Positions 8,385 through 18,634 are shown, counted from the stretch's first letter. The stretch is 64,000 bases of DNA from Dyadobacter sp. CY345 (GCF_021502725.1 NZ_JAKFFS010000003.1:711726-775725); one strand, 5' to 3'. Notes: a model not told the origin generated them from the sequence alone. Made by a program: numbers and translations.

Positions 8385-10016
8385 CTATACACTTTTTGAC
8401 TCAACATAAAAATTACGATCTACGGTCAGCGTTTTTTCTCCTTTTGTTTTTAAAGTTTTCCAATCCGTTGTCGGATAAACGAATTGATTCTTTCCATCCG
8501 CTAATTTTATTTTTACAGGCATATCAAAACCGGCAATAACATTTACCCAACGATACTGTACGCTATTTCCTTTGAAAGAATATTCAAGAACGGGTATCTG
8601 GGTATCTCTTAAATACTGATCAAAGATCTTGCTGATATCACGACCCGTATTTTTATTGACATAATCTTCAATCTGCTTCGTTTCTACTGTTTGGTGGTAA
8701 AAAGTCTTATTTAGGCCACGTAAAATCTGACGCCACTTTTCGTCATCATTTACAACCTGGCGAATGGTATGCAGCATATTTCCACCTTTGTAGTACATGT
8801 CCCTGGAACCTTCCTGATTGACATTGTATGTTCCAATAATTGGAATGTCATTTGCGATCAACGCTCTTGTGCCGATTACATAATCAGCGCCTGCTTCTTT
8901 GCCAAAATAAAATTCAGTGTATAAATTCTCCGAATAATTAGTGAAACTTTCGTGAATCCACATGTCTGCGGCATCCTTATATGTGATATTGTTGGCAAAC
9001 CATTCATGACCACTTTCATGAATAATGATAAAATCCCATTTTAATCCCCAACCTGTTTTTGATAAATCCCGGCCCAGATATCCCATTTTGTAGCCGTTAC
9101 CGTAAGTAACGGAGCTTTGATGTTCCATTCCCAGATAAGGTACCTCAACCAATTTATATCCATCTTCGTAAAATGGATATGGGCCAAACCAATGCTCAAA
9201 AGCTTTCAGCATTTTATTAGCCTGATCAAACTGAACTTTTGCCTTTTCCAGATTTTCTGGATAAACGTAAAAACTTACCGGCAAATCTCCTTTTTCTCCT
9301 TTGTATATTTCGCTCCAACTCACATACGGTGCAACGTTCATGTTTACGCCATAATTATTAATTGGATTGACAACGGCCCAATTGAAAGTATGTGTGCCGT
9401 CATTATTTTCAACTACACTTCGCAATTTTCCGTTGGAAACATCCGTCATCGCTTTTGGAACTGTAATACTTACCATCATACTGTCAGGTTCATCGTACAT
9501 GTGATCCTTGCACGGCCACCAAACGCTGGAACCAAGTCCCTGACAAGATGTTGAAATAATAGTATTTCCCTTGCCATCCGGAACCCATTGAACGCCTCCA
9601 TCCCATGGCGGGCGTTTTGCCAATCTTGGTCGTCCGGAGTAAAAAACCTCAATTGATTCTGATTTTCCTTTTTCCTGTTTTTTCGAAAGGGTGATAAAAA
9701 AAGCATTTCCGTCTCTTTTGTAAGTCAGGGTTTGACCGTCCTGTATCACTTTCTCGATTTGAAGTGGTTCCTGCAAATCCACCTGGATGACTTGTTTAGG
9801 CTCTAAAACCTTATAATTAATAATCGTACTTCCTGAGATGGTGCTGTCTTTTGCATTCGGTGTCACACGCAAATGGTAATAAGTAAGATCCCACCAGACT
9901 CGCTCAGGTGTTATAGCCCCACGAAGTGTATCGGCATGGGTAAATGTGGTTTGCTTTTGGGCACTCGATAAAAATGGAGTTAAAATGAGGCAAAATGACA
10001 AGATTTTTTTCAACAT
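8385..10016 (-). CDS. M1-family zinc metallopeptidase, secreted
   Basis: A 543-residue aminopeptidase N-like protein. Residues 1-19 are a signal peptide ending at SSAQ, so it acts in the periplasm or outside. The zinc site is HESGH at 333-337 with the third ligand E356 in WIHESFTNY. The exopeptidase motif appears as GMEH (297-300) in place of GAMEN, as in other Bacteroidota M1 proteins. It is shorter than classical aminopeptidase N (about 870 residues) because the C-terminal helical domains are missing, like the cold-active or leukotriene hydrolase-like short forms. It lies 35 bp downstream of the Kelch gene on the same strand. Confidence 0.9.
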   Translation of the reverse strand: MLKKILSFCLILTPFLSSAQKQTTFTHADTLRGAITPERVWWDLTYYHLRVTPNAKDSTISGSTIINYKVLEPKQVIQVDLQEPLQIEKVIQDGQTLTYKRDGNAFFITLSKKQEKGKSESIEVFYSGRPRLAKRPPWDGGVQWVPDGKGNTIISTSCQGLGSSVWWPCKDHMYDEPDSMMVSITVPKAMTDVSNGKLRSVVENNDGTHTFNWAVVNPINNYGVNMNVAPYVSWSEIYKGEKGDLPVSFYVYPENLEKAKVQFDQANKMLKAFEHWFGPYPFYEDGYKLVEVPYLGMEHQSSVTYGNGYKMGYLGRDLSKTGWGLKWDFIIIHESGHEWFANNITYKDAADMWIHESFTNYSENLYTEFYFGKEAGADYVIGTRALIANDIPIIGTYNVNQEGSRDMYYKGGNMLHTIRQVVNDDEKWRQILRGLNKTFYHQTVETKQIEDYVNKNTGRDISKIFDQYLRDTQIPVLEYSFKGNSVQYRWVNVIAGFDMPVKIKLADGKNQFVYPTTDWKTLKTKGEKTLTVDRNFYVESKSV

Positions 10017-10051
10017 TAAATAGGAGATTATAGTACAGAATTTGTGTTAGA

Positions 10052-11035
10052 TTACTCTTCAAGAACTTCCATCGCATTTAATTCAGGGCCTCCTCCGCGG
10101 TTAGCAGACCCGGCGGCGATGTAGACTTTCCTATTGATGGACACAGCCTGCGTTCCATGCCGTCCTTGTTGCATTGAAGGAAATTTTTCCCATTTCTGGT
10201 TCTGTGTGTTGAATGCTTCAACTTCGTTATGAGCTTCCACATGGGCATCACTTTCACCACCCAGGATCAGAATTCTTTTGCCAAGTGCAACTGTTGTGTT
10301 TCCTGCGCGCTTGGTTGGAATATTGTTTGAAGCGTCAAGGGTAGACCATTTCCCGGTTTTGAAATCATAAACGTCAACTTCTGCAATCGTCGTATTTAAA
10401 ACCTGATTGATCCTTGCAGTGGATAATCTGCCGCCGGCAACGTAAAGTTTATTGTCCACAACGGCAACTTGAATATGATCACGGGGGCGGGGAGCTTCAG
10501 CCAATTGCTTCCAGGTATTCGTTGCAGGGTCATATTCGTCAAACCATGTTACCTGTCCGTCCCAATGCCCATCCTGAATCCCGCAAACAAGATAAATTTT
10601 ATCATTGAGCGTGAATGCCCCTGCGGCTCCGCGTCTTCTGTTTTCCGGAATTTCCGGGCCTTTTCGCCACTCATTTTTTACCGGATCAAATATGTAGATA
10701 TTAGGAATGGGTACTTCATGCGGATAACTTCCGGTAAAAGCGCCCAGTACGTAGATCTCATTTTTATAAGAAACAGCCTGAAAATGGCTCATTTCAAGCG
10801 GGGTTTTACTAAGCGTGATCCAGGTATCTTTTTTAGGATCATATTCGTCAACCGATTTAATGCCGCGGCCACCAAGTAAATAAAGTTTTCCGTTGGCATG
10901 GGACATCGCATTTTCATGTCTTTTGTCAGGGAGATTTTCTGGTTCGATTGCCCGCCAGACCTGACCATTAGCGGAAATGGCCATCATATGGATGACCAAT
11001 AAGAATGCGCCGATTTTGTGGAAAATACTTTTCAT
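10052..11035 (-). CDS. Secreted Kelch-repeat beta-propeller protein
   Basis: A 327-residue protein with signal peptide (cleavage near ISANG-Q at residue 25) and about six Kelch units, each with a GG doublet such as YLLGGRG, YVLGAF, YLVCGI, YVAGGR, LILGGE and YIAAGS, followed by the usual Tyr and Trp residues (YDPKKDTW, FDPVKNEW, YDPATNTW). This predicts one six-bladed propeller. Family members bind glycans or proteins; a few are sialic acid mutarotases, but no residue evidence supports that here. It sits between the GH144-like genes and the M1 peptidase on one strand, so it may act with the glycan locus. Confidence 0.85.
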   Translation of the reverse strand: MKSIFHKIGAFLLVIHMMAISANGQVWRAIEPENLPDKRHENAMSHANGKLYLLGGRGIKSVDEYDPKKDTWITLSKTPLEMSHFQAVSYKNEIYVLGAFTGSYPHEVPIPNIYIFDPVKNEWRKGPEIPENRRRGAAGAFTLNDKIYLVCGIQDGHWDGQVTWFDEYDPATNTWKQLAEAPRPRDHIQVAVVDNKLYVAGGRLSTARINQVLNTTIAEVDVYDFKTGKWSTLDASNNIPTKRAGNTTVALGKRILILGGESDAHVEAHNEVEAFNTQNQKWEKFPSMQQGRHGTQAVSINRKVYIAAGSANRGGGPELNAMEVLEE

Positions 11036-11055
11036 AAATTGTCCGGATATAAATA

Positions 11056-11083
11056 TTTCCAGACGTCAATCGACGCCTGGAAA
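11056..11083 (-). terminator. Hairpin between GH144-like gene and Kelch gene
   Basis: A 12-bp stem with one mismatch and a 4-nt loop (TTTCCAGACGTC/GACGCCTGGAAA) located 20 nt upstream of the Kelch ATG. It may terminate the upstream transcript partially or act as a leader hairpin. The T-run on the minus strand is short, so a strong terminator is doubtful. Confidence 0.4.
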
Positions 11084-11174
11084 ACTATTAACTACCATCA
11101 AGGTACAATTTATTTTATTATTTTTAAATATTCATCCTTGTATCCTATACTTACCAATTTTGGGAAATTACTGG

Positions 11175-12551
11175 TCAATTTTTGCTGATTGATTTTAATG
11201 CCGGGCTTTCAAAATTTAGCTTTTTCAAACCATTCTGAACATCAGGATTACTCATGAATAATTTCCATAACAACCCAGTCCGATAATTTTCGATCATCAC
11301 GATAATTGGGCCCTGATCGATAGCCAAATGCGATTTTGCATACCAGTTTTGCGACTCATTAAAAGCGTCCGTAAATCCGTATTCGCTCCAAATTTTATCT
11401 CCCAGATCGTCGTAGAAATGACGCATTGCTTTCATCGATTGTTCGGGCGTATAAGGGAAAGATGATAATGCTGCGGTAGGCGTAATGGTGCCAAAGTCGT
11501 TTGTTGGTGAAAAAGCATTGTAGCCATCAAAGGTATCGCTCGCCGTAAGACCCCAGCTGTTGTCACCATATCCTTTAAATTTCCCAGGGTTAGCCACACA
11601 ATGTTTATAGTTGATCAGCGTATGGTTGACGTTTTGTTCCCAATAATTTGCATACTTATCTTTCAGATTACGTGGATCAAGTCCGAGAAACGAATAATGA
11701 GCGAAGAACATAGGGCCGCCAAAATCGAAACCCAGTGGAAGTTTTACGCCATAAAATTCTTTTCCATTTTTGAAATGATCACTTTGGGCCCAGCACTTGT
11801 CATAAACCTGTGCATTGATTGGATATCTTGGAGACGAAGCAGCCAGAATGTAGGTAATCAGCGTTTCGTTATAACCTCGTAATTCGAAATTCATCGCCCA
11901 GCCATGATTCGGGCTCCAATGCCAAAACAGCTGATCAGGGTTTCCCCTGGTATACCAATCCCATTCTGCTTCATCCCAAATCCAGGTAATCCGGTTCCTC
12001 AAATCACGTTCGACATTGTTGTTTCCATTGAAATACTGTTTTGCACAAAGTAACCCTTGAAATAGAAATGATGACTCGACAAGATCTCCTCCGTCATCTT
12101 TACGCCCGAAAGGAATAATTTTCCCGGTTCCTCCATTTAACCAGTGGGGGAATATTCCATGATAATGATCTGCTTTGGACAAAAATTTAACCATTTTCAA
12201 TAAACGGTTTGAAACGGAATCTCTCGGAACCCAGCCGCGTTCGGCGGCGACAATCATAGCCATAATCCCAAATCCGGTACCTCCTGTTGTGACTACCTCA
12301 TCGCCATAATCGAACGCAACATTGCTCCGTTCTCTGGCCATACCGCTTACCGGATGTCCAAATTCCCAGAAATAACGAAAAGTCTGCTTTTGTACCAATT
12401 CAAGCAATGCTGTATCCGATAAATTTTTTGGCCGGTTGGCGGGATTAAATACAGCAGGGGAAGTGGTATTTTTTTTCTTTTGTGCAAGAATATCTGTTGT
12501 TGAAAACAGTACCAATGCAAAAATGCTGAATTGAAAAATTATATATTTCAT
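11175..12551 (-). CDS. Glucoamylase-family glycoside hydrolase, GH144-like (beta-1,2-glucanase candidate)
   Basis: A 458-residue protein with a signal peptide (residues 1-23, ending at DILAQ) followed by an (alpha/alpha)6-barrel of the PF10091 type. Recognisable segments are KQTFRYFWEFGHP, GFGIMAMIVAAERGW, DDGGDLVESSFLFQGLL, NFELRGYNETL and TPTAALSSFPYTPEQSM, and the C-terminal AIDQGPIIVMIENYR. Characterised members of this family in Bacteroidota (GH144) cut beta-1,2-glucan into sophorose or sophoro-oligosaccharides. It is the second of two tandem paralogues downstream of susCD; this copy has a type I signal peptide and no lipobox, so it is likely periplasmic. The substrate assignment comes from the family and is not proven. 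Confidence 0.8.
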   Translation of the reverse strand: MKYIIFQFSIFALVLFSTTDILAQKKKNTTSPAVFNPANRPKNLSDTALLELVQKQTFRYFWEFGHPVSGMARERSNVAFDYGDEVVTTGGTGFGIMAMIVAAERGWVPRDSVSNRLLKMVKFLSKADHYHGIFPHWLNGGTGKIIPFGRKDDGGDLVESSFLFQGLLCAKQYFNGNNNVERDLRNRITWIWDEAEWDWYTRGNPDQLFWHWSPNHGWAMNFELRGYNETLITYILAASSPRYPINAQVYDKCWAQSDHFKNGKEFYGVKLPLGFDFGGPMFFAHYSFLGLDPRNLKDKYANYWEQNVNHTLINYKHCVANPGKFKGYGDNSWGLTASDTFDGYNAFSPTNDFGTITPTAALSSFPYTPEQSMKAMRHFYDDLGDKIWSEYGFTDAFNESQNWYAKSHLAIDQGPIIVMIENYRTGLLWKLFMSNPDVQNGLKKLNFESPALKSISKN

Positions 12552-12594
12552 GATATTAGAGATTGATTTTTTGTGTCGGAGTAATCGTCATTTA

Positions 12595-13941
12595 CTATAA
12601 ATCCGGACTCTGAAATCCGAGGCTTTTCATGCCTGTTTTTATTTCCGGATTACTCATAAAAAGATTCCAAAGTAGCTGGCTGCGATGGTTTTCAATCATG
12701 ATAACGATCGGTCCCTGATCAATTGCCAGGTAAGAAGTTGCAAACCAGGGTTGTTGTAAAGAAAATGCATCGTAAAATCCATAGTCTCCCCAAATCTTAT
12801 CGCCCAGTTTATAGTAAAAAAATCTGAGCGCTTTCATCGATTCATCGGGGGTATAAGGAAACGAGGATAAGGCAGCCGTTGGAGTGATCACTCCCTTGTC
12901 GTTTGTTGGCGAGTTTGCGTTATATCCATCAGGAACATCACTGGCAGTTAATCCCCAGCAATCTTCGCTGTAACCGTAATATTTAAGCGGATTTGTTTTA
13001 CAGTAATTAAAATTTATTAATGTATGAGCCCGATTTTGATCCAGATAATTGGTGTATTTATCTGTTAGTCCAGTCGGGTTCAGTCCAAGAAAGGAATAGT
13101 GGGAAAAGAATAACGGACCACCGTATGGACTACCCAGAGGTAATTTTATTCCCTCATAACTATTGCCATTAACAAACGAACCATTGCCAGTCCAGCCATT
13201 TTCATATACCTCTTTCGAAATAGGGTGAGTGGGGGATGAGGCTGCGAGGGCATATGTGATCAGACATTCGTTCCAGCCTCTAATCGGAAGATTCATATCC
13301 CAGCCATAGGTAGGGCTCCAGTGCCAGTAAAGTACGTTTTCGTTATTCTTTCTAAACCAGTCCCATTCCACGCCGTGCCAGACGGCATTGATATCACTTC
13401 TCAATGCAATTTCTGACGCATCGTTTCCACTAAAATATTGACGTGCTGTTAACAGCCCCTGAATCAAAAACGAGGTTTCAACCAAGTCAGCTCCGTCATC
13501 CTTCGTGCTGAATGGCACAACGGATCCTGTTGCGCCATTTATCCAATGCGGAAAGGCACCATGAAATTTCTGGGTGTTATTTTTCAGGAAAGCAATCATC
13601 TTTTGCAAGCGCTCCAAGCCCTGTGCTCTTGTGATAAATCCTCTTTCAATGGCTACGGGAATTGTCATAATTCCAAATCCGCTTCCGCCTGATGTTACTA
13701 CGTCGCCGGAAGTATTTCTTTCTCTTGCCAGGCCGCTAACAGGATGGCCAAAATCCCAGAAATATTTGAAAGTTTGTTTTTGCACCAATGTCAAAAGTGC
13801 ATCATCCGTAATCCTGGGGAATTTATCCGTTGAATCGATTTCAAAGGTTGAAGGCACGATAACTTCTGGTGCTTCAACTTTGTCATTCTTGCATCCGAAT
13901 GTTGCGAAAAATAAACAAATAATAACATGATAATTTTTCAC
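12595..13941 (-). CDS. Lipoprotein glycoside hydrolase, GH144-like paralogue
   Basis: A 448-residue paralogue of the adjacent gene with the same barrel segments (KQTFKYFWDFGHP, DDGADLVETSFLIQGLL, NLPIRGWNECL, TPTAALSSFPYTPDESM, AIDQGPIVIMIENHR). The N-terminus differs: ATFGC at residues 13-17 is a lipobox, so this copy should be a lipoprotein, probably on the cell surface. A surface endo-acting enzyme plus a periplasmic enzyme is the usual division of labour in polysaccharide utilisation loci. It lies 43 bp before its paralogue and 150 bp after susD, with a strong hairpin in that gap. Confidence 0.8.
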   Translation of the reverse strand: MKNYHVIICLFFATFGCKNDKVEAPEVIVPSTFEIDSTDKFPRITDDALLTLVQKQTFKYFWDFGHPVSGLARERNTSGDVVTSGGSGFGIMTIPVAIERGFITRAQGLERLQKMIAFLKNNTQKFHGAFPHWINGATGSVVPFSTKDDGADLVETSFLIQGLLTARQYFSGNDASEIALRSDINAVWHGVEWDWFRKNNENVLYWHWSPTYGWDMNLPIRGWNECLITYALAASSPTHPISKEVYENGWTGNGSFVNGNSYEGIKLPLGSPYGGPLFFSHYSFLGLNPTGLTDKYTNYLDQNRAHTLINFNYCKTNPLKYYGYSEDCWGLTASDVPDGYNANSPTNDKGVITPTAALSSFPYTPDESMKALRFFYYKLGDKIWGDYGFYDAFSLQQPWFATSYLAIDQGPIVIMIENHRSQLLWNLFMSNPEIKTGMKSLGFQSPDL

Positions 13942-14011
13942 GGCTTACTCGGTTATTGATGAAGATTTCATGAAATAGTGAAACGCGTCACAGACGGCAG
14001 GACATAAATAA

Positions 14012-14068
14012 CCCGCAGAACGATGTTCCTGAATATCAGAAATCTGAATTCTTTCATCGCCCTGCGGG
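14012..14068 (-). other. Long intergenic hairpin between susD and the glucanase genes
   Basis: Arms CCCGCAGAACGATG (14012-14025) and CATCGCCCTGCGGG (14055-14068) pair at 12 of 14 positions. The 29-nt loop region contains further short self-complementary stretches. No T-run follows, so it looks more like an mRNA processing or stabilising element than a full terminator. It would separate susCD expression from enzyme expression. Confidence 0.5.
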
Positions 14069-14091
14069 CTGGATTAAATTTTTGCCTACCT

Positions 14092-15585
14092 TTAGTATCC
14101 TGCGTTTTGGGTTAACACTCCGCCGCTCAGGTCAATTTCTGTCTGAGGAATTGGCCAAACTTCGTTTTTGTTCGCCTGCCATCCTTTTGGTCCGAAAACC
14201 TCAGTTCCTCTTCCCTGGCGGATCACATCGAAATAACGATCATATTCCAAAGCCAATTCAAATTGGCGTTCACGCCAGATTGCTCTTTGCAGCGCAGTTT
14301 TTTCCGCAGTAGTAACTTTTGGTAAAATCGTTGCACTTGTACCTCTCGCTCTTGCACGAACCAATTCAAGGGATGCCAAAGCTTCGGTTGTTTTACCAAG
14401 TTCATTAGCTGCCTCTGCATTCATTAATAATACATCAGCATAACGGATCACGCGTACATTTTGCTGAGCACCTTCATTAAAGCCGGATACAAACAGGTTA
14501 AAAGGCACATATGATTTTTGGTTATACATGGTGTTGTCACCCGTTGCTGCTATGGCATCACCCTCAGGTGTTGTTTCTCCCCTGAAAATAATCGTTGCAT
14601 CTCTCCTTGGATCACCCGTTTCGTAACTTGCGGCCAGTTCTTTTGTTGGCACATTGAAGCCCCATCCGCCCCCAACAACGCCCCTTACACCCTGAACCTG
14701 GGAATACTGAGAATTTGAAGCATCTTTATTTTCAAGTACCAATTCGTTCTGAATCTCAAAAATTGATTCAGACGAATTTTCGTTTTGAATCCTGAACAAT
14801 TGCTCGTAATTCGGGAAAAGAGAATATTGGCCGGAAGCCATCACCTGGGAAGTCAAATCATATACCTGCTGCCATTTTTGCTGATACATGGAAACTTTTG
14901 CATGTAATGAAAGCGCAGCACCTTTGGTAACGCGTCCCAGATCTGTTGCACCATAAGTTGCAGGCAAAACTGCCGCAGCTTCTGTCAGATCTTTTTCAAT
15001 GGCTGCGTAAACTTCTGCCTTGGGAGTACGTGGTATGTTATATTCCTCAGTCCCGGCCGGTACGGTTAGTCTCAACGGAATGTCACCGAAAGCACGGACT
15101 AACCTGAAATAGGAATAGGCCCGGATAAATTTCGCCTCAGCCAAATACCGGTCTTTTAAAGCAGCCGTCATTTCGATCGCTGGAACATTATCCAAAACCT
15201 GATTGGCATAATTAATATTCTGGTATTGAGCACTCCAGAACGCTCCTAACTGCCCTTCCGTTGAACCAACAGAAAAGTTATCATAAGTGTTAAAAAAGGT
15301 TGCATCAGATGCGCTGCTCCCTTTTTCTGTTTCGTCGGATCCAACACTTTCTACGGCAATCGCACCGAAAGCAGTATTTCCAAAGGATCTCAGATTTGCA
15401 TACATGGCATTTACTGCTTTTGTAGCATCGCCTTCATTTTGCCAAAACACATCGCCTGACTGTTGTCCTTGCGGATCTGTATCCAGAAAACTATCCTGGC
15501 ATGCCGATGGAAGCAGCAGCAGCGAAGCCAGGCCGGCATAAACCCCGAATCTGCCTAATCTGGTTTTAAAATCTATATTTTTCAT
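14092..15585 (-). CDS. SusD/RagB-family outer-membrane glycan-binding lipoprotein
   Basis: A SusD-like protein of 497 residues from the ATG at 15585. I prefer this to the ATG at 15612, which overlaps susC and would give an over-long n-region. The signal peptide ends in a lipobox (LLPSAC, Cys29), so it is a surface lipoprotein. Family features are the start QDSFLDTDPQG, tetratricopeptide-like segments such as YLAEAKFIRAYSYFRLVRAFGDIPL, and the C-terminal RERQFELALEYDRYFDVIRQG. It caps the SusC barrel and delivers oligosaccharide. It begins 13 bp after susC and is followed by the two GH144-like genes. Confidence 0.95.
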   Translation of the reverse strand: MKNIDFKTRLGRFGVYAGLASLLLLPSACQDSFLDTDPQGQQSGDVFWQNEGDATKAVNAMYANLRSFGNTAFGAIAVESVGSDETEKGSSASDATFFNTYDNFSVGSTEGQLGAFWSAQYQNINYANQVLDNVPAIEMTAALKDRYLAEAKFIRAYSYFRLVRAFGDIPLRLTVPAGTEEYNIPRTPKAEVYAAIEKDLTEAAAVLPATYGATDLGRVTKGAALSLHAKVSMYQQKWQQVYDLTSQVMASGQYSLFPNYEQLFRIQNENSSESIFEIQNELVLENKDASNSQYSQVQGVRGVVGGGWGFNVPTKELAASYETGDPRRDATIIFRGETTPEGDAIAATGDNTMYNQKSYVPFNLFVSGFNEGAQQNVRVIRYADVLLMNAEAANELGKTTEALASLELVRARARGTSATILPKVTTAEKTALQRAIWRERQFELALEYDRYFDVIRQGRGTEVFGPKGWQANKNEVWPIPQTEIDLSGGVLTQNAGY

Positions 15586-15598
15586 ATTCTTATTTGTC

Positions 15599-18500
15599 TT
15601 AGAAAGTAACATTTATACCAAAGTTATAGGTTGCTGACAACGGATAAACATTGGCATCAATACCTGCCTGAGTAGGTTTGTTGTCTGTCGCCGTGATCTC
15701 CGGAGAAAGTCCTTTATATTTGAAAAAGTTAAGCGCATTTTGTGCATTGGCATAAATTCTCAGCTTTTTCATTTTCAAACGCTCAGTCACTTTTGCAGGC
15801 AGGCTGAATCCTAACTGTGCATTTCTAACTCGGAAGTAACTTCCGCTTTGAACGAAAAATGAGTTAGGAAGATAATTAGAACCTCCACCGATATTAGCTG
15901 ATGGATAGGTATTGGAAGTTCCTTCTCCATGCCAGCGGTTGTCGAAATAATCTTTCGTGAAATTCTCATTTCCATAACGCCATCCGATATTGGCGTTATA
16001 AATATCCACTTTGGCAACACCCTGGAAATCAAGCATCAAATCAAACCATTTGTAGTTCCAGCTTGTGTTGATACCGTAAGTATATTTTGGATTTGGATTT
16101 CCAATAACCTGGCGATCAAGGCCAGTGATGTTTCCATCAGGAGTACCTGCTGAACCGCTGATATCCCGATATCTGAAATCTCCCGGCTTAGCCGTTTTTT
16201 GTGCTGATCCGTCTATTTCTGTCTGGTTTTGGAATATTCCGTCAACGATATATCCGTAGAATGAACCGATAGGATCGCCAACTCTCGTTCTCGTTGCGAG
16301 TGCACCACCGGTCAGACCAACACCACCATCATAGATTGGATTGGCACCCGTAGACACAGCTAGTACTTTATTGTTGTTGACACTACCATTAACGCCGATA
16401 CTGTAAGTCAGGTCGTCTCCGATTTGATCATTCCAGTTAATAGCTGCTTCAAAACCTTTATTTTGGAAATCGGCCTGGTTTCCGATAATCTTACCACTCG
16501 CGGTTCCGATTGATGTTAACACAGGGAGGTCAAAAATTGCACGTTCGGTTTTTTTAGTATAGTAATCCAATTCAAAACTCAAACGGTTTTTCAATAAGGA
16601 TGCTTCTAGACCGATGTCCGTACCCACGCCGCGTTCCCAAACAGTCACAGGTGGAATGATTGAATTGATACTGGCGCCAGTGTTTACCGTTCCGCCATAA
16701 ATTGCAGCCAAACTACCACCCGTCGCTACGGTCAGTGTCGACAAGTTTGAGGGAACTGATGCATTACCGATTTTACCCCAGCTCGCACGTAATTTCAAGT
16801 TGTCAAAAATCTTCTGATCACCCATGAAGGCTTCATTGCTGATTACCCAGCCGGCACCTACTGACGGGAAATACCCCCATGCATTGCCGCCCTGATAAAA
16901 TTTAGAAGAACCATCCGCTCTCAAAGATGCATTCAAAAGATAACGATCTGAAAAGCCGTAATTGACACGTCCAAAGTAAGAAGAATAGGTTGCAAGATCA
17001 CCCTGATCTGTTACATTTCGTCCATCAACATTACCCAAGGTAAGGTACAAATCACCTTCACTTGAATAAGGAACATCTCGGGCAGATGCTGTTAATTGGT
17101 AAGACTGATCGCGTTGCGCAGATTGACCAAGAAGAGCAGTAATGGAATGGTTACCGATTTCTTTGGTATAGGTCAGCGTGTTTTCAAAAATCCAATAACG
17201 TGCTTGCGGACGCGTGAATGTCAAAAGGCTGTTTGTATTTCGCTGAGCAACTGTTGCTGCGTAAACCGGAACATACGACCTCGTTTCATCCTGCGAATAA
17301 CGACCACCAAGACTTGTTTTGAAAGTAAAGTTTTTCAAAAAAGATAATTCTGCATATGCATTGGCAGTTAGAAGCGTCTTTTTTGTGTTTTGGTTGAAAT
17401 AATCAACCGTAACCTGGGGATTGAAATTAGCACCGTCACCAAGGTTTAATTTTGAAGGATCACCGTACGTTCCATCCGCATTATAGATCGATAAGGCCGG
17501 AGATGCTGCATACAATTGTCTGAAAATCCCACCTGCTTCATCTTGCGATTTGCTGAAAGCACCAGTTGCCGTATACCCAACTCTCAAATTTTTAGAAACC
17601 TGAAAATCGTTCTGGAAACGTGCAGTATAACGTTTGAAGTTATTTTTTTCCACAATACCGTCTTGCTTCAAATAGCCAAGCGATAAGTTGTAGGTAGATT
17701 TTTCTCCACCACCGCTAACAGAAATCTGATGGTTGGTAATGAAGGCGTCACGAAGAATTTGTTTGTACCAATCAGTACCTTCGCCATAATTTGCGGGGTT
17801 CAAAATTTCCTGTCCGCCATTGATCGCGCTCAGTTCATTGATCGCCGTAGCATATTCGTTCGCATTGGCCATTTTAATCTGATTTGTCACTTTTTGCATA
17901 CCGACAAATCCATTATAATCCACAACTGCCTGTCCGGATTTACCTTTTTTCGTGGTAATCAAAACTACACCATTGGCCGCACGAACACCATAGATAGATT
18001 GGCTTGACGCATCTTTCAGGATGTTCATGCTTTCTATGTCTGCGGAGTTAAGGAAACTGATATCATCAAACCACACACCGTCGACAACATATAGCGGGTT
18101 AGGACTTCCATAAGCGGTACCAACACCACGAATACGGATTTGTGGTGAAGCACCTGGTTTACCTGAGTTATTCACCTGAACACCCGCAACTTTTCCCTGA
18201 AGACCACTGACCGGGTTGATAGAAGATTGTTTGGCGATTTCAGCTCCCTTAATAGAAACGACAGATCCTGTCACATCCACTTTTCTCTGAGAACCATAAC
18301 CTACAACAACCACCTCATTTAAGGCGCGCGCATCTTCTAAAAGTGCGACATTTATAACAGAATTTGAACCAACTGTTATCTCCTGAGACGTCATTCCAAT
18401 CATGGATACCACAAGAATGGATGCTGACGAAGGAACGCGAATATTAAAACTTCCATCTACATCAGTAGGAACACCAGTTGTAGTTCCTTTAAGTAGTACA

Positions 18501-18634
18501 CTAGCTCCCGGAAGCCCGGAGCCATCTGTTGCTGAGGTGACCTTACCTGTAATGTTGATTTCCTGCGCGAATGCCATCGAGGTTACGCATGCAAAAAAGA
18601 TCAGCAAGTACAGAGATCGTACATTTGCTTTCAT
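15599..18634 (-). CDS. SusC/RagA-family TonB-linked outer-membrane transporter
   Basis: A 1011-residue TonB-dependent transporter. Residues 1-23 are a signal peptide (AFAQ). Residues about 25-110 form the carboxypeptidase-D-regulatory-like domain (INITGKVTSATDGSGLPGASV) typical of SusC proteins. The TonB box region and plug begin at EVVVVGYGSQRK and contain GLQGKVAGVQV and the RIRG and NPLYVVDG segments. The rest is the 22-strand barrel ending in aromatic F (NFGINVTF). It imports oligosaccharides with the SusD partner encoded next to it. No STN domain is present, so it is unlikely to signal to an anti-sigma factor; control is expected from the SusR-like regulator upstream. Confidence 0.95.
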   Translation of the reverse strand: MKANVRSLYLLIFFACVTSMAFAQEINITGKVTSATDGSGLPGASVLLKGTTTGVPTDVDGSFNIRVPSSASILVVSMIGMTSQEITVGSNSVINVALLEDARALNEVVVVGYGSQRKVDVTGSVVSIKGAEIAKQSSINPVSGLQGKVAGVQVNNSGKPGASPQIRIRGVGTAYGSPNPLYVVDGVWFDDISFLNSADIESMNILKDASSQSIYGVRAANGVVLITTKKGKSGQAVVDYNGFVGMQKVTNQIKMANANEYATAINELSAINGGQEILNPANYGEGTDWYKQILRDAFITNHQISVSGGGEKSTYNLSLGYLKQDGIVEKNNFKRYTARFQNDFQVSKNLRVGYTATGAFSKSQDEAGGIFRQLYAASPALSIYNADGTYGDPSKLNLGDGANFNPQVTVDYFNQNTKKTLLTANAYAELSFLKNFTFKTSLGGRYSQDETRSYVPVYAATVAQRNTNSLLTFTRPQARYWIFENTLTYTKEIGNHSITALLGQSAQRDQSYQLTASARDVPYSSEGDLYLTLGNVDGRNVTDQGDLATYSSYFGRVNYGFSDRYLLNASLRADGSSKFYQGGNAWGYFPSVGAGWVISNEAFMGDQKIFDNLKLRASWGKIGNASVPSNLSTLTVATGGSLAAIYGGTVNTGASINSIIPPVTVWERGVGTDIGLEASLLKNRLSFELDYYTKKTERAIFDLPVLTSIGTASGKIIGNQADFQNKGFEAAINWNDQIGDDLTYSIGVNGSVNNNKVLAVSTGANPIYDGGVGLTGGALATRTRVGDPIGSFYGYIVDGIFQNQTEIDGSAQKTAKPGDFRYRDISGSAGTPDGNITGLDRQVIGNPNPKYTYGINTSWNYKWFDLMLDFQGVAKVDIYNANIGWRYGNENFTKDYFDNRWHGEGTSNTYPSANIGGGSNYLPNSFFVQSGSYFRVRNAQLGFSLPAKVTERLKMKKLRIYANAQNALNFFKYKGLSPEITATDNKPTQAGIDANVYPLSATYNFGINVTF

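Noticed and set aside
10469..10879. 136-codon plus-strand frame inside the Kelch gene
   Set aside because: Shadow of the Kelch repeats on the opposite strand.
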